Shown: positions 8,801-16,119 of the stretch, one piece after another
Position numbering within the stretch: position 1 is the stretch's first letter
Layout: every line of letters begins with the position of its first letter
Assembly: GCA_020425605.1 (NCBI GenBank)
Contig: JAGQRH010000018.1
Coordinates: 28,465 to 92,464 of the forward strand
Direction of reading: 5' to 3'
Length of the DNA stretch: 64,000 nucleotides
Source: Planctomycetota bacterium
GTDB taxonomy: Bacteria > Planctomycetota > UBA8742 > UBA2392
Position numbers and translations under genes: made by a program
Notes under the pieces: generated by a model
What the model was told of the DNA's origin: nothing
The model's database searches: none
What the model saw: only the letters and a program-made list of their open reading frames with translations

Positions 8801-10345
8801 GCAGACACGGCCGCGCTGGAACTGGCCGAATCCCGCCGCGCCAACTGGGCGCCGAACGAAGGGGCCGAGATTCTGCGGACCGCTCTGGAGGAGAACCCTG
8901 AACGAAAGCGTGGACCGGAACTGCAGGCGCTGTTGGCACTCTGCTACAAGGACGCCGGTGAGAGGCTGCGGGCGCGCCTTCTTGCGCTACGTGTCCTGCG
9001 TGAGTCCCCGAATGGCGAACTGAACGTCAACGGAAGGACCACTCCCTTCCGCGATTTCCTGAAGCAGATGACCGAGGGCGCGGCCGACGAAGCCTCGACG
9101 CAAGCCCTTCCGCAGATGCCGAAGCAGGTCGCCCAGCTGTGGGCGCGACCCTGGGAAATGGGTGCATTCACTCGCCTGCCGGGCCAGCCAGTATCCATGC
9201 CATCCGCACGCTTTCACGTTGGCGAAACGGGGATGAACGGGCCGCAACTCGTTGCGCTGGACGCGGCTACCGGCAAACCTGCATGGACCCGTCAGCTGAA
9301 CGTTTCCGTGACGGGCATTCACCGAACGAGCCGCGGCGTGCTGTTCGTGCAGGGCAACGGATTCTCGCTGTTTGACGACGAAGGCAATGAGCAGTGGTCA
9401 ACGCCGTCAGGCGGCACGCCGGACCCAGTCAGCCTCCAGGGCGGCATGCTGGTTTACGCCACGCGCTTCCTGAACACGCGCACCCGCAAGAACATGGTGC
9501 GCATCACCGCGCGCGATGTCGACTCGGGCGGGCTGGTGTGGCCTGAGCCGAACGTTGACTGTGAGCTTGAGGGCAATTCGGTCCGTTGGATCGGCCAATG
9601 CCCCACCGGCATCGTAGTCATGGCACAGGGCAACGAAACGACACTCAGCCTGCTGAACGCCGAAAACGGCGAGGTGATTGCCACCCGTGTGCTGGATTCA
9701 CAGGGACGCATTACTGTCCACCCGATCCTGCTGGACGATCGCCTGCTGATCATCGACCGAGACGGAAAGGTGCAGAGACTTGACATTGACACCCTGCGCC
9801 CCGCCGGCGAATTCGAGACCAAGTTGCGCTACCCCACGATGTTCGAGGCGGTCGACGGGCAATGCCTGATCGTGGGCCTTACCAGCGTCGGTCGATTTGA
9901 CGTCAACGACGGCCATGCCATCTGGCGCCGCGACTACGGCGACAACGAGATGATGACTGCACAGGTCATGCTGAAGGACTCGATCGCCATTGCCACACGC
10001 TCTCCCAGTGCAGCAGGCCATGTAACCGCCTATGCGCTGAAAGACGGCAAGCCGAAGTTCACCTACGACGTACCGCGCACCAACCAGACCGATCGCGTCG
10101 ACCTGCAGAACGCGGCCGGATTTGACGGCGGCGTGGTCGTCGTGTTCGCCGACAACCGAATCATTGACGGACGGATGCAGCTTTGGGGATTCCGCATGCT
10201 CGTCCTTGAAACAGACGGCACCGAGCGCTTTGTGTGGGAACACCACGCTGAGGACAGCCCCCTGTTCATCCAGCTTGCGCTGACGGACAACTACATCGCG
10301 CTCACCTGCGACAAGACCACGTTCGGTTTCGGTCGCAAGGAATAG
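5807..10345 (+). CDS. giant secreted PQQ-like propeller / TPR / propeller protein
   Basis: 1512 residues with a cleavable signal peptide (VVAVFVVLAGLSTSAQ), so periplasmic or outer-surface. Residues about 30-300 are helical. Residues about 310-750 hold a first beta-propeller with PQQ-type blades (for example AVDSSTGRLMWKLGG, AINPDTGDVLWNLRL, ALDARSGKVVWDIAQ). Residues about 760-1100 are tetratricopeptide-like helices (YGLLSLRMGDRTEAMTALKR). Residues about 1130-1510 form a second propeller (ALDAATGKPAWTRQLNV, RDVDSGGLVWPE, FDVNDGHAIWRRDYG). Blades repeat the A-x-D-x-x-[ST]-G-x-x-x-W signature. Such domains usually act as scaffolds rather than enzymes, and no catalytic Trp-docking set was verified. 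A strong AGGAGATGGA ribosome-binding site precedes the ATG. Function unknown. Confidence 0.85.
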   Translation: MRRLSVVAVFVVLAGLSTSAQIFPRYSQPKADPNAFKISTQANLEEALTRIGRLKSQLAQTKEADEREFLINRILELCQEQLNEDNNDSGVIIVERTDMIFPQPDADESVYDVPIRWQGAFSAVEEELRSLGEEGLTQYEKVYGARASLLLKQAVETRQRERMQYLNRRFGLTKAGVRAGALLANMWFEEGEVSKSARCLERVLSIPELLTVDQRAMYSVWLGHCYRDLGERANLLKLIEQTVTIRDRKVDVGGEQLAVGAVLQQRLMEARDATTDTVDALGVEWPGGNYTNTGLHEKPSDYRQIAWTKTLPRLGATPNYSRFMNYRSSIVPPFLPLFDGNSFYVNTGDRLVAYDLAGSKGDDPTWSCIPFPAFSNNWRTTEPDPGLIMPVSAYRGTLFAAIENPLSTVYHDPNPDQNYRLYSHYPKVRRALCAVDSSTGRLMWKLGGQYEGLKEDQTNFLSSVVYEGTLYAIASRVPSMAEIFLYAINPDTGDVLWNLRLCYGQQETTMFGRPAREPHPSLPCITGGTLYLCTNIGGVVSVDLATRSLRWISRYEYIPRPITKYTETFYREVTWYNSPTIYTESKGKPYVIVAPTDADKMFALDARSGKVVWDIAQDSQPLYGGRALVGVRDGKVIVAGDGGSRGGGASRLHIIDIDNPRAIESIKVTPVDRGNLLSLAGRPCMSDNSVIWPGQEWSDNGCTLAQIDLDKKKVVNSAYVSGTYAGWGYSVFTQHGVVYTVSGNDYSRGNNQLAARFNAQALLDAARAEYKENPDDADCAVRYGLLSLRMGDRTEAMTALKRAFELASRAPLDPRIRDQAGRALVGGYLELADKALEARKYTEALGFVQNAREYAVGRAQLSDCFVREERALLAEGRGADIEEFYRGIIKLDPDFGVGDNPEIPVGLYSSIRLAERLEVTKRDAEAVELWQDVQGNPDRYTFAGEAPRALALGRIRAAIRRSGRSVYSTQDAAADNLIDEKSPDAWRKVLRLYPLSMAADTAALELAESRRANWAPNEGAEILRTALEENPERKRGPELQALLALCYKDAGERLRARLLALRVLRESPNGELNVNGRTTPFRDFLKQMTEGAADEASTQALPQMPKQVAQLWARPWEMGAFTRLPGQPVSMPSARFHVGETGMNGPQLVALDAATGKPAWTRQLNVSVTGIHRTSRGVLFVQGNGFSLFDDEGNEQWSTPSGGTPDPVSLQGGMLVYATRFLNTRTRKNMVRITARDVDSGGLVWPEPNVDCELEGNSVRWIGQCPTGIVVMAQGNETTLSLLNAENGEVIATRVLDSQGRITVHPILLDDRLLIIDRDGKVQRLDIDTLRPAGEFETKLRYPTMFEAVDGQCLIVGLTSVGRFDVNDGHAIWRRDYGDNEMMTAQVMLKDSIAIATRSPSAAGHVTAYALKDGKPKFTYDVPRTNQTDRVDLQNAAGFDGGVVVVFADNRIIDGRMQLWGFRMLVLETDGTERFVWEHHAEDSPLFIQLALTDNYIALTCDKTTFGFGRKE

Positions 10346-10396
10346 CACCACCCGACTTTCGTGGCACGGGCGCTGGCGCTCCGGTATAAGAGAGTC

Positions 10397-11353
10397 ATGT
10401 CGGATATCCGTGAATTCGGAAAATCAGTGCTCAAACAAGAGGCAGATGGCGTTGCGCGCCTCGCCGGCTTGCTTGACGACAGCTTCGACCGCGCAGTCGA
10501 CTCTATGCTCAAGTGTACCGGCCACGTCGTGGTTACCGGCGTCGGCAAACCCTGGATGATCGGGCAGAAGATCAGCGCCACGCTGGCCAGCACCGGCACG
10601 CCCAGCTTTGCGCTGCACCCCAGTGAAGCCATGCACGGCGACCTCGGCCGCCTTCGAAAACATGATGTCGTGCTGGCACTGTCCAACAGCGGCACCAGCG
10701 AAGAGATCACCCGCGTTTTGCCGGTCGTGAAGCGTCTTGGATGTGTGTGTATCGGGATGACATCCAGGTTGGATTCCGCACTGGCCGACAACAGCGACAT
10801 AGTGCTCAACATGGGCAAGATCAGCGAAGCCTGCCCCATCGGCATGGCCCCCAGCGTCAGCACGACCGTCATGCTCGCGCTGGGTGATGCGTTGGCGCTG
10901 GCCGTCATGAAGGCCCGCGACTTCACGCGCGAAGACTACGCCCGCTTTCACCCGGGCGGCGCGCTCGGGCGAAGCCTGATGAAGGTTGCTGAGATCATGC
11001 GCCCAATCGAGGAGACGGCCGTTGTCGGTGTGACTGCCACGGTGGCCGATGCCCTCCACGCGATCACGCTGCACAAGACCGGCGCGGCATTCATCGTGGA
11101 CAAGGGCGTGGTCAAGGGCGTATTCACCGACGGCGACCTGCGACGCCATGTGGACGATGAGAACCTGTTCAGCCAGCCGATCGTCGGCCTGATGACAAGC
11201 CCCTGCCGCAGCATCCGCGAAGACAAGCTGGCGCCTGAGGCGGTGCTGATCATTCAGGAAACCCGGATCGGTGAGCTACCGGTTGTAGATACGTCTGGAA
11301 AGATTCGCGGGCATGTGGCGCTGAAGGATCTTGTCACGATGCACTTCGTCTAG
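10397..11353 (+). CDS. kdsD: D-arabinose 5-phosphate isomerase (KpsF/GutQ family)
   Basis: 318-residue cytosolic enzyme converting ribulose 5-phosphate to arabinose 5-phosphate, the first step toward Kdo of lipopolysaccharide. An SIS domain occupies residues about 1-200 (VVVTGVGKPWMIGQKI, ASTGTPSFALHPSEAMHGDLG, SNSGTSEEI, PSVSTTVMLALGDALAL, FHPGGALGRSLM). Two CBS repeats follow (MRPIEETAVVG..., FIVDKG...GVFTDGDLRRH; then MTSPCRSIREDKLAPEA...IGELPVVD). Catalytic and sugar-binding residues match KdsD from other bacteria. A TATAAG element ends only six bases before the chosen ATG, which could mean a leaderless transcript. An upstream in-frame ATG at 10361 would bury that element and was not used. 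Confidence 0.93.
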   Translation: MSDIREFGKSVLKQEADGVARLAGLLDDSFDRAVDSMLKCTGHVVVTGVGKPWMIGQKISATLASTGTPSFALHPSEAMHGDLGRLRKHDVVLALSNSGTSEEITRVLPVVKRLGCVCIGMTSRLDSALADNSDIVLNMGKISEACPIGMAPSVSTTVMLALGDALALAVMKARDFTREDYARFHPGGALGRSLMKVAEIMRPIEETAVVGVTATVADALHAITLHKTGAAFIVDKGVVKGVFTDGDLRRHVDDENLFSQPIVGLMTSPCRSIREDKLAPEAVLIIQETRIGELPVVDTSGKIRGHVALKDLVTMHFV

Positions 11354-11373
11354 GCGGCTAGGCTCCAGCTTCG

Positions 11374-13245
11374 ATGGCCGACTCATTTTCCTTCGACATA
11401 GACTTTGACGCCCCGATCTCCGAGGTTTGGCGGGTCGTTTCCGATACGGACATGATCGATGGCGCCGCAGGCATGCCCGCCATCGACTATCGCGACGAGC
11501 CACAGCCGGACGGAACTTCGCGGCGGTTCGCCAGCTACAAGATGCACGGCTTCACGTTCGCATACGAAGAGCTGCCGTTCACCTGGATTCATGAGCAGCG
11601 CTACTCCGTGCGGCGCGTCTACAGCAAAGGCGCGTTCAGAACGTTCGTCCACACCTGCGAGGTGATCCCGAAGGACCCAGACCGCCCGGAGGCCGGCTGC
11701 ACTGTCCGAACAACATTCGAATGGGAAAGGGCCAGGGGATTCCTGGGTCTGTTCGCCGCGTCGGGCACGCGGAACAACGGCCTAATCCCCTACACGAAGC
11801 TGTTCAATGAAGTCGCCGAACGATTGAAGAGCCGCCCTGCCAACTCGAAACAACACAGCGTAATCCTGAGACGCCCGGTCGAGGTTGATCGAGTAGACAA
11901 GCAGTCCGAACCTGCCAACCGCGACAGCGTCACCCAATTCATCAAGCGCACCCGTGTGCTGTTTGATTCGCCGCTGGCCGATCGACTCGAAGAAGCCATC
12001 CTCACCCTGCCGGCCGAGAAACTGCGACGGATGCAGCCGTACGCATTCGCCCGTCGCTGGAGTGCCGATCGGCAGAAGACTCTGAACCAGTTTCTTGCGG
12101 CCACCCGCGCCGGGCTACTGAAAATGCGCTGGGACATCATCTGCCCCCACTGCCGCGGCGATAAAATGAACTTGTCGACACTGGGAGAGGTGAGAGAAAC
12201 AGCTTTCTGCCCGAGCTGTAACATCGACTTCGACGTCGACCTCGACCGCAGCCTGGAAGCCGTCTTCATGCCGCACCCTCAGGTGCGAGAAGTGCCGGAT
12301 GCCCAGTACTGCCTCGGCGGCCCCGGCACAACCCCTCACATCGTCTACCAGCACCAGCTTGCGCCCGGTACTGAGCACTCGTTCACCTTCCGGTTAGCGG
12401 CCGGGCGTTATCGGGTCCGGGCGACGGGCGAAAAGGCCTATCGCTGGATTGAAGTCAGCGACGGCGGCCCAGTTGGCGACATCACATTCACGATTCGCGA
12501 CGAAGCCATCGACGGAGAAGACGCAACGGCCGTTGAGAGCGCGCCGATCAGCCTCAAATTCATCAACGCTTCGGGCCGATCCGCCGTGGTGGTGGTCGAG
12601 AGCGTTGAGTGGGCTCGGGATGCGCTCAGCGCCGGTGAACTGGTTGCGGACCAGCGCTTTCGCGACCTGTTCAGCAGCGAGGTTCTTGCGCCGGGTATCA
12701 GCCTTGCCGTGGAGGATTCGACGATCTTGTTCACCGACGTCGTCGGCAGTACCGCGATGTACAACAACCTCGGTGACGCCAAGGCTTTCAGTCTCGTTCG
12801 TACGCACTTTGACGTGCTGCATGAGATCGTCGAGCGCCACCGGGGAGCCATCGTCAAGACCATCGGAGACGCGATCATGGCCGTCTTCACCAAGCCTGAT
12901 AACGCGCTGCGCGCCGCGGACGAGTTGCACGGGCGCGTCGACGAGTATGTGCGACAGCGTGGGCACGATGAAGGCGTGCAGTTGAAAGTCGGCCTGCATG
13001 CAGGACCATGCATCGCAGTGACGCTGAATGAGCGGCTCGACTACTTCGGGACGACTGTCAATCTCGCTGCAAGAGTGCAGGGGCTCAGCGAAGGCGGCGA
13101 CATCATGGCCACCAAGCTGCTCGCGGACCGCAGCAACGACTGCGAGCCACTGAGAGAGTCCGGCTGGCAAAGCAAGCCGGAGCAGGCATACGCAAAAGGC
13201 TTCGCCGAGCCCGTACCAGTCCTCCGCTTCACGCGCAGTGACTGA
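11374..13245 (+). CDS. class III adenylate/guanylate cyclase with START-like and zinc-ribbon regulatory domains (DUF5939 type)
   Basis: 623 residues, no signal peptide or membrane segment, so a soluble cyclase making cAMP or cGMP from ATP or GTP. Residues about 1-155 look like a START/SRPBCC fold (FDAPISEVWRVVSDTDMID). Residues about 255-285 form a zinc ribbon with CPHC (Cys257, Cys260) and CPSC (Cys279, Cys282). A beta-rich segment follows (about 305-425). The cyclase domain starts near 450: LFTDVVGSTAMYNN (Asp455 metal ligand), IVKTIGDAIMAVF (second Asp), and YFGTTVNLAARVQ near the end. Nucleotide specificity was not resolved by eye. The stop abuts the stop of the convergent lipoprotein gene with no gap. 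Confidence 0.88.
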   Translation: MADSFSFDIDFDAPISEVWRVVSDTDMIDGAAGMPAIDYRDEPQPDGTSRRFASYKMHGFTFAYEELPFTWIHEQRYSVRRVYSKGAFRTFVHTCEVIPKDPDRPEAGCTVRTTFEWERARGFLGLFAASGTRNNGLIPYTKLFNEVAERLKSRPANSKQHSVILRRPVEVDRVDKQSEPANRDSVTQFIKRTRVLFDSPLADRLEEAILTLPAEKLRRMQPYAFARRWSADRQKTLNQFLAATRAGLLKMRWDIICPHCRGDKMNLSTLGEVRETAFCPSCNIDFDVDLDRSLEAVFMPHPQVREVPDAQYCLGGPGTTPHIVYQHQLAPGTEHSFTFRLAAGRYRVRATGEKAYRWIEVSDGGPVGDITFTIRDEAIDGEDATAVESAPISLKFINASGRSAVVVVESVEWARDALSAGELVADQRFRDLFSSEVLAPGISLAVEDSTILFTDVVGSTAMYNNLGDAKAFSLVRTHFDVLHEIVERHRGAIVKTIGDAIMAVFTKPDNALRAADELHGRVDEYVRQRGHDEGVQLKVGLHAGPCIAVTLNERLDYFGTTVNLAARVQGLSEGGDIMATKLLADRSNDCEPLRESGWQSKPEQAYAKGFAEPVPVLRFTRSD

Positions 13246-14328
13246 TCACTTGCCCGGGTCATTCGCCGCCCAGCGGATCGCGTTCTTCCAGAACTTGTAG
13301 AAGTAGTAATCCCCGACAAATTCGCGCCAGTAGTGGAAATCGTCAGTTCCCAAGTAAAGCACTCGTCCCTTGCCATACTCTTTGGTGACCACCAACGGCT
13401 CTCCTTCAGCGACCAACCCACCCTCGCGTACGACGCGGGCCAGCACCGTGGCTCCCTCCGCCGCTCCGCCAGTCACTTGATACCAGTACAAGCCGTGCAA
13501 TGCTCCCGGCCGGAATCTCCCTTCGACCTCTCTGCCAAGCAATTCATCCCGCCGGGACTCATCGCTGGCCAGGTTGAACAGTTCGTGATCGCGTCCCTGT
13601 GGCGTGCGGGCCAGGTGTTTGACGATGTTCGAGTTGACAGCGCTTTCGTAGCCAGCAGGGAAATCGAGGCTGATCGGACAGAGCTTGCGAAAGGACTCGT
13701 AGTTGACGTAGTCCCGCGGGTTGTGCGCGCTGCCGGATATCAAGATCAGACCGCCGCCCTGTTTGACCCAGGCTTCAAGCCAGTCCCAGTATTCAGGATG
13801 CCAGAGGAATGAATCGGGTTCGACATCTCCGACAATGACAACGTCGTAGTCCAGTTGAATCAGATCGCCCTTCTTGCTGACCATCAGTTCATGCTCGGAA
13901 TCATAAAAGGGTGCGGTGAGCGGCTTGATTCGATGCTTGACTTCATCCGACCAGACCGAAGTCGGCTGCGACCAACCATCCTGCGCGTCAAGGAAATATC
14001 CCTGATAGGCGAGCCCCTTGTCGCGCTTCAGCGCCTCATTGAGGACTCGCGCTTCCCACCGGAAACGCTGCTCGACGAAAAACACCTTCAACTCGCGCGA
14101 GTAACCAGACGGCATTGGCAGGGCACCACTCGCCGGCGAGGCGCCTTTGCCAGCCACGTCAGGTTCCGCTTTGGCGGTTGCAACCGGTTCGCTGTTCGTG
14201 ATTGACGGATTGCATGTCGGCACGGGAGCTGATTCTCTCGAGCCCGCCGGGTCCGGAGACTCTGGCCCCTGCGGCCCGCACGCAACCAGCAGGACTGCAA
14301 TGACCAACAATGCGGAAGCGGTCTTCAT
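13246..14328 (-). CDS. lipoprotein with glutamine-amidotransferase-like (ThuA/class I GATase-like) fold
   Basis: 360 residues. A lipoprotein signal peptide (MKTASALLVIAVLLVACG, lipobox LVAC) is followed by a Pro/Ser/Glu-rich linker of about 60 residues. The globular part has KVFFVEQRFRWEARVL, then YDVVIVGDVEPDSFLWHPEYWDWLEAWVKQGGG (split here as the strand DVVIVGDVEPD and helix EYWDWLEAWVKQGGGLI), LILISGSAHNPRDY, and ends in GKGRVLYLGTDDFHYWREFVG plus FYKFWKNAIRWAA. This is the layout of the GATase-like domain found in many large secreted proteins that lack the catalytic Cys. A start at 14349 overlapping the upstream stop is also possible. Function unknown. Confidence 0.65.
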   Translation of the reverse strand: MKTASALLVIAVLLVACGPQGPESPDPAGSRESAPVPTCNPSITNSEPVATAKAEPDVAGKGASPASGALPMPSGYSRELKVFFVEQRFRWEARVLNEALKRDKGLAYQGYFLDAQDGWSQPTSVWSDEVKHRIKPLTAPFYDSEHELMVSKKGDLIQLDYDVVIVGDVEPDSFLWHPEYWDWLEAWVKQGGGLILISGSAHNPRDYVNYESFRKLCPISLDFPAGYESAVNSNIVKHLARTPQGRDHELFNLASDESRRDELLGREVEGRFRPGALHGLYWYQVTGGAAEGATVLARVVREGGLVAEGEPLVVTKEYGKGRVLYLGTDDFHYWREFVGDYYFYKFWKNAIRWAANDPGK

Positions 14329-14341
14329 ACGCGCAAGTCTA

Positions 14342-15136
14342 TCAGTCATCCGAAGACCGCAGGCGCACAAATAGCAGCCGGATGCGTGTCCCATCGTCGT
14401 GCGCGGAGCGGCTGAGCTGAAACACTGCCGTTTCGCCGGGTAGGATCGTTTCTGTGGCCACTCTCTGCACCACAACCAGCTCGGGTACCTGGATCTTCAC
14501 TCCTTTCCCAGGCACCAGCTCGACAGCAACATCCGCGACCGGCTGCACTACCTGGGACGATGCGAAGTCGGCCTTGATACTGACGCCATCGCCGGCCTTG
14601 GAGAAGGTCAGTTTTCCGTCCACCCCTTCCGTCAACTCGTCAAACAATGGCGACAGGTCGCCGTCCCGGCTGGCATGCCAGTCCTGAAGGTAGATCAACT
14701 CACGCTTCCATACATAGGGCGTCTCAGAGCCGAACTCCACGTCCACGCGCGGGCGATCCAACAGGGTCCCGTGGCCCCAGGATGCATTCACTGCCGCGAT
14801 TTCCCCCATAGCGGAACTGAAACTTCGGGGTGCGATGTCGGTCGGTCCCAGGATTCCCATCAGCTGCTCGGCCGTGTCTGAATCCAGGTCCAGCAGCGTG
14901 ATGTCGGCGACCTCGCCCGCTCCAGCCCCGGGCTTGAAGTTGCTCGGGCGCGTCGTCACATACTTCAGCCCATTGCCATCCCATAGCGGGTAGCCGTCGT
15001 CGAGCCGCGCGTCTTCGCCCCCCGTGGCTGCAGTGTTGCCTGTCGTGGCGCAACCGGCGAAGGCCAGCAGCATGATCAAGCACAGCTCGTACAGTGAACG
15101 CGCCACAACAACGCGCAGCGTCTCAAGGACACGCAT
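14342..15136 (-). CDS. lipoprotein, weakly secretin-like
   Basis: 264 residues. The lipoprotein signal is YELCLIMLLAFAGC with a lipobox FAGC, preceded by a long basic n-region. The mature part contains LLDRPRVDVEFGSETPYVW, AVELVPGKGVKIQVPELV and a closing VATETILPGETAVFQLSR. These align by order with the pieces of a secretin C-terminal domain (S-x-P-x-x-x-x-x-x-G, V-G-x-x-L-x-V-x-P, T-x-V-x-x-x-G-x-T-x-x-x-x-G), but the match is faint. It lies 35 bases downstream of a clearer secretin-like lipoprotein, so the two may be diverged paralogues. It overlaps or abuts the next lipoprotein gene on the same strand. Function unknown. Confidence 0.5.
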   Translation of the reverse strand: MRVLETLRVVVARSLYELCLIMLLAFAGCATTGNTAATGGEDARLDDGYPLWDGNGLKYVTTRPSNFKPGAGAGEVADITLLDLDSDTAEQLMGILGPTDIAPRSFSSAMGEIAAVNASWGHGTLLDRPRVDVEFGSETPYVWKRELIYLQDWHASRDGDLSPLFDELTEGVDGKLTFSKAGDGVSIKADFASSQVVQPVADVAVELVPGKGVKIQVPELVVVQRVATETILPGETAVFQLSRSAHDDGTRIRLLFVRLRSSDD

Positions 15137-15171
15137 GGTGGAACTCCGCAGGGGATTGGCGGGGCTTGTGG

Positions 15172-15972
15172 CTACTTTTCTTCAGGATCGTCCGGTGTTG
15201 CTTCAGGCGTTGCAGGCTTCTCGGACAAGTCCATGCGGTTGCCAGTGATCAGCACGACATAAACTCCGTCTTCGCGATCGGCCATGCCGGTCAGCACCAA
15301 AACCTTGCTCTCGGCAACCTTGCCCTGCCCCTTCATCCGTTGGGTGAAGACCACAGGCGTCTGGATCGTCACCGGCGCGCCCCCAAGCGAGATTTCCTGC
15401 GTCTGAATTGGCTTCACCAGGTCGACAAGCGCCAGGTCGAGCGAAAGATCCATACGATTCTCGTCCGACGACTGTGCACGCAGGCCCAACACGATGCCTT
15501 CCTGCATCACATCGATGACTGGATCTGCAATCCTCGTGCTCTCTTTGCCGCTGAGGTCGAAGCCGCTGATGTACGCAACCTGGTTCAGGATAGTGATCGT
15601 GCCCGACTGCCCTTCCATCACGCTCAAGCGGGGCGCGGATATCAGGTTCAGCCCGGCGATGCGCCGGCCGGCCAGTTCTGCCTCGTCCATCGTCCACGCG
15701 CCGATGCTGCGTGCACGTGCCCCAAAGACATCTTCAGCTTGGGCCGAATCACATCGAATGATCCTGACTTCCAGCATGTAGGCGGTGTCAGATTTCGCCT
15801 CCGGCTGGGTGTACTCGGGCAATTCTGTATTCAAGTTTCTGTTCAGGCCCCCGCTGTAGGCGACGCTGAAGTCGGGCAGAACTTCCAGCTTGACGGGTTC
15901 AGTCTTCTGTTGTGTGGCGCAACCACAGGCCAACAGGACCACGGCCGCCAGAATTGCGGAAACGGTTCGCAT
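15172..15972 (-). CDS. orphan secretin-domain lipoprotein
   Basis: 266 residues with lipoprotein signal peptide (ILAAVVLLACGC, two adjacent cysteines). After a linker, LEVRIIRCDSAQAEDVFG resembles the strand entering a secretin domain. Then come LISAPRLSVMEGQSGTITI, YISGFDLSGKESTRIADPV, VMQEGIVLGLRAQ, the strand MDLSLDLALVDLVKP, and KVLVLTGMADREDGVYVVLITG. This order matches the GspD/PilQ-type secretin C-terminal domain. The N-terminal N0/N1 domains are missing, and 266 residues is far below the 600 or more of a true secretin. A self-contained pore, a subunit or a structural relative are all possible. First gene of a three-lipoprotein minus-strand run. Confidence 0.6.
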   Translation of the reverse strand: MRTVSAILAAVVLLACGCATQQKTEPVKLEVLPDFSVAYSGGLNRNLNTELPEYTQPEAKSDTAYMLEVRIIRCDSAQAEDVFGARARSIGAWTMDEAELAGRRIAGLNLISAPRLSVMEGQSGTITILNQVAYISGFDLSGKESTRIADPVIDVMQEGIVLGLRAQSSDENRMDLSLDLALVDLVKPIQTQEISLGGAPVTIQTPVVFTQRMKGQGKVAESKVLVLTGMADREDGVYVVLITGNRMDLSEKPATPEATPDDPEEK

Positions 15973-16056
15973 GTAGAACTTTCTATCGGGGTATGTGCGG
16001 GGTTCGCGGCATCATGCTAGTAGCGGCCGGGAAGCAATCCAGCACTTTTCTCCCCG

Positions 16057-16084
16057 GTGACACGGCCGCCCCCAGCGCTACACT
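16057..16084 (+). promoter_or_regulatory. predicted prfB promoter
   Basis: GTGACA at 16057-16062 and TACACT at 16079-16084 are separated by 16 bases. The -10 sequence is identical to that of the predicted fusA promoter in this window. Transcription would start near 16091, about 30 bases before the prfB ATG. Prediction by eye only. Confidence 0.45.
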
Positions 16085-16119
16085 GACGCTTGATCGAATG
16101 ACCTACCGGAAATGGCGAC

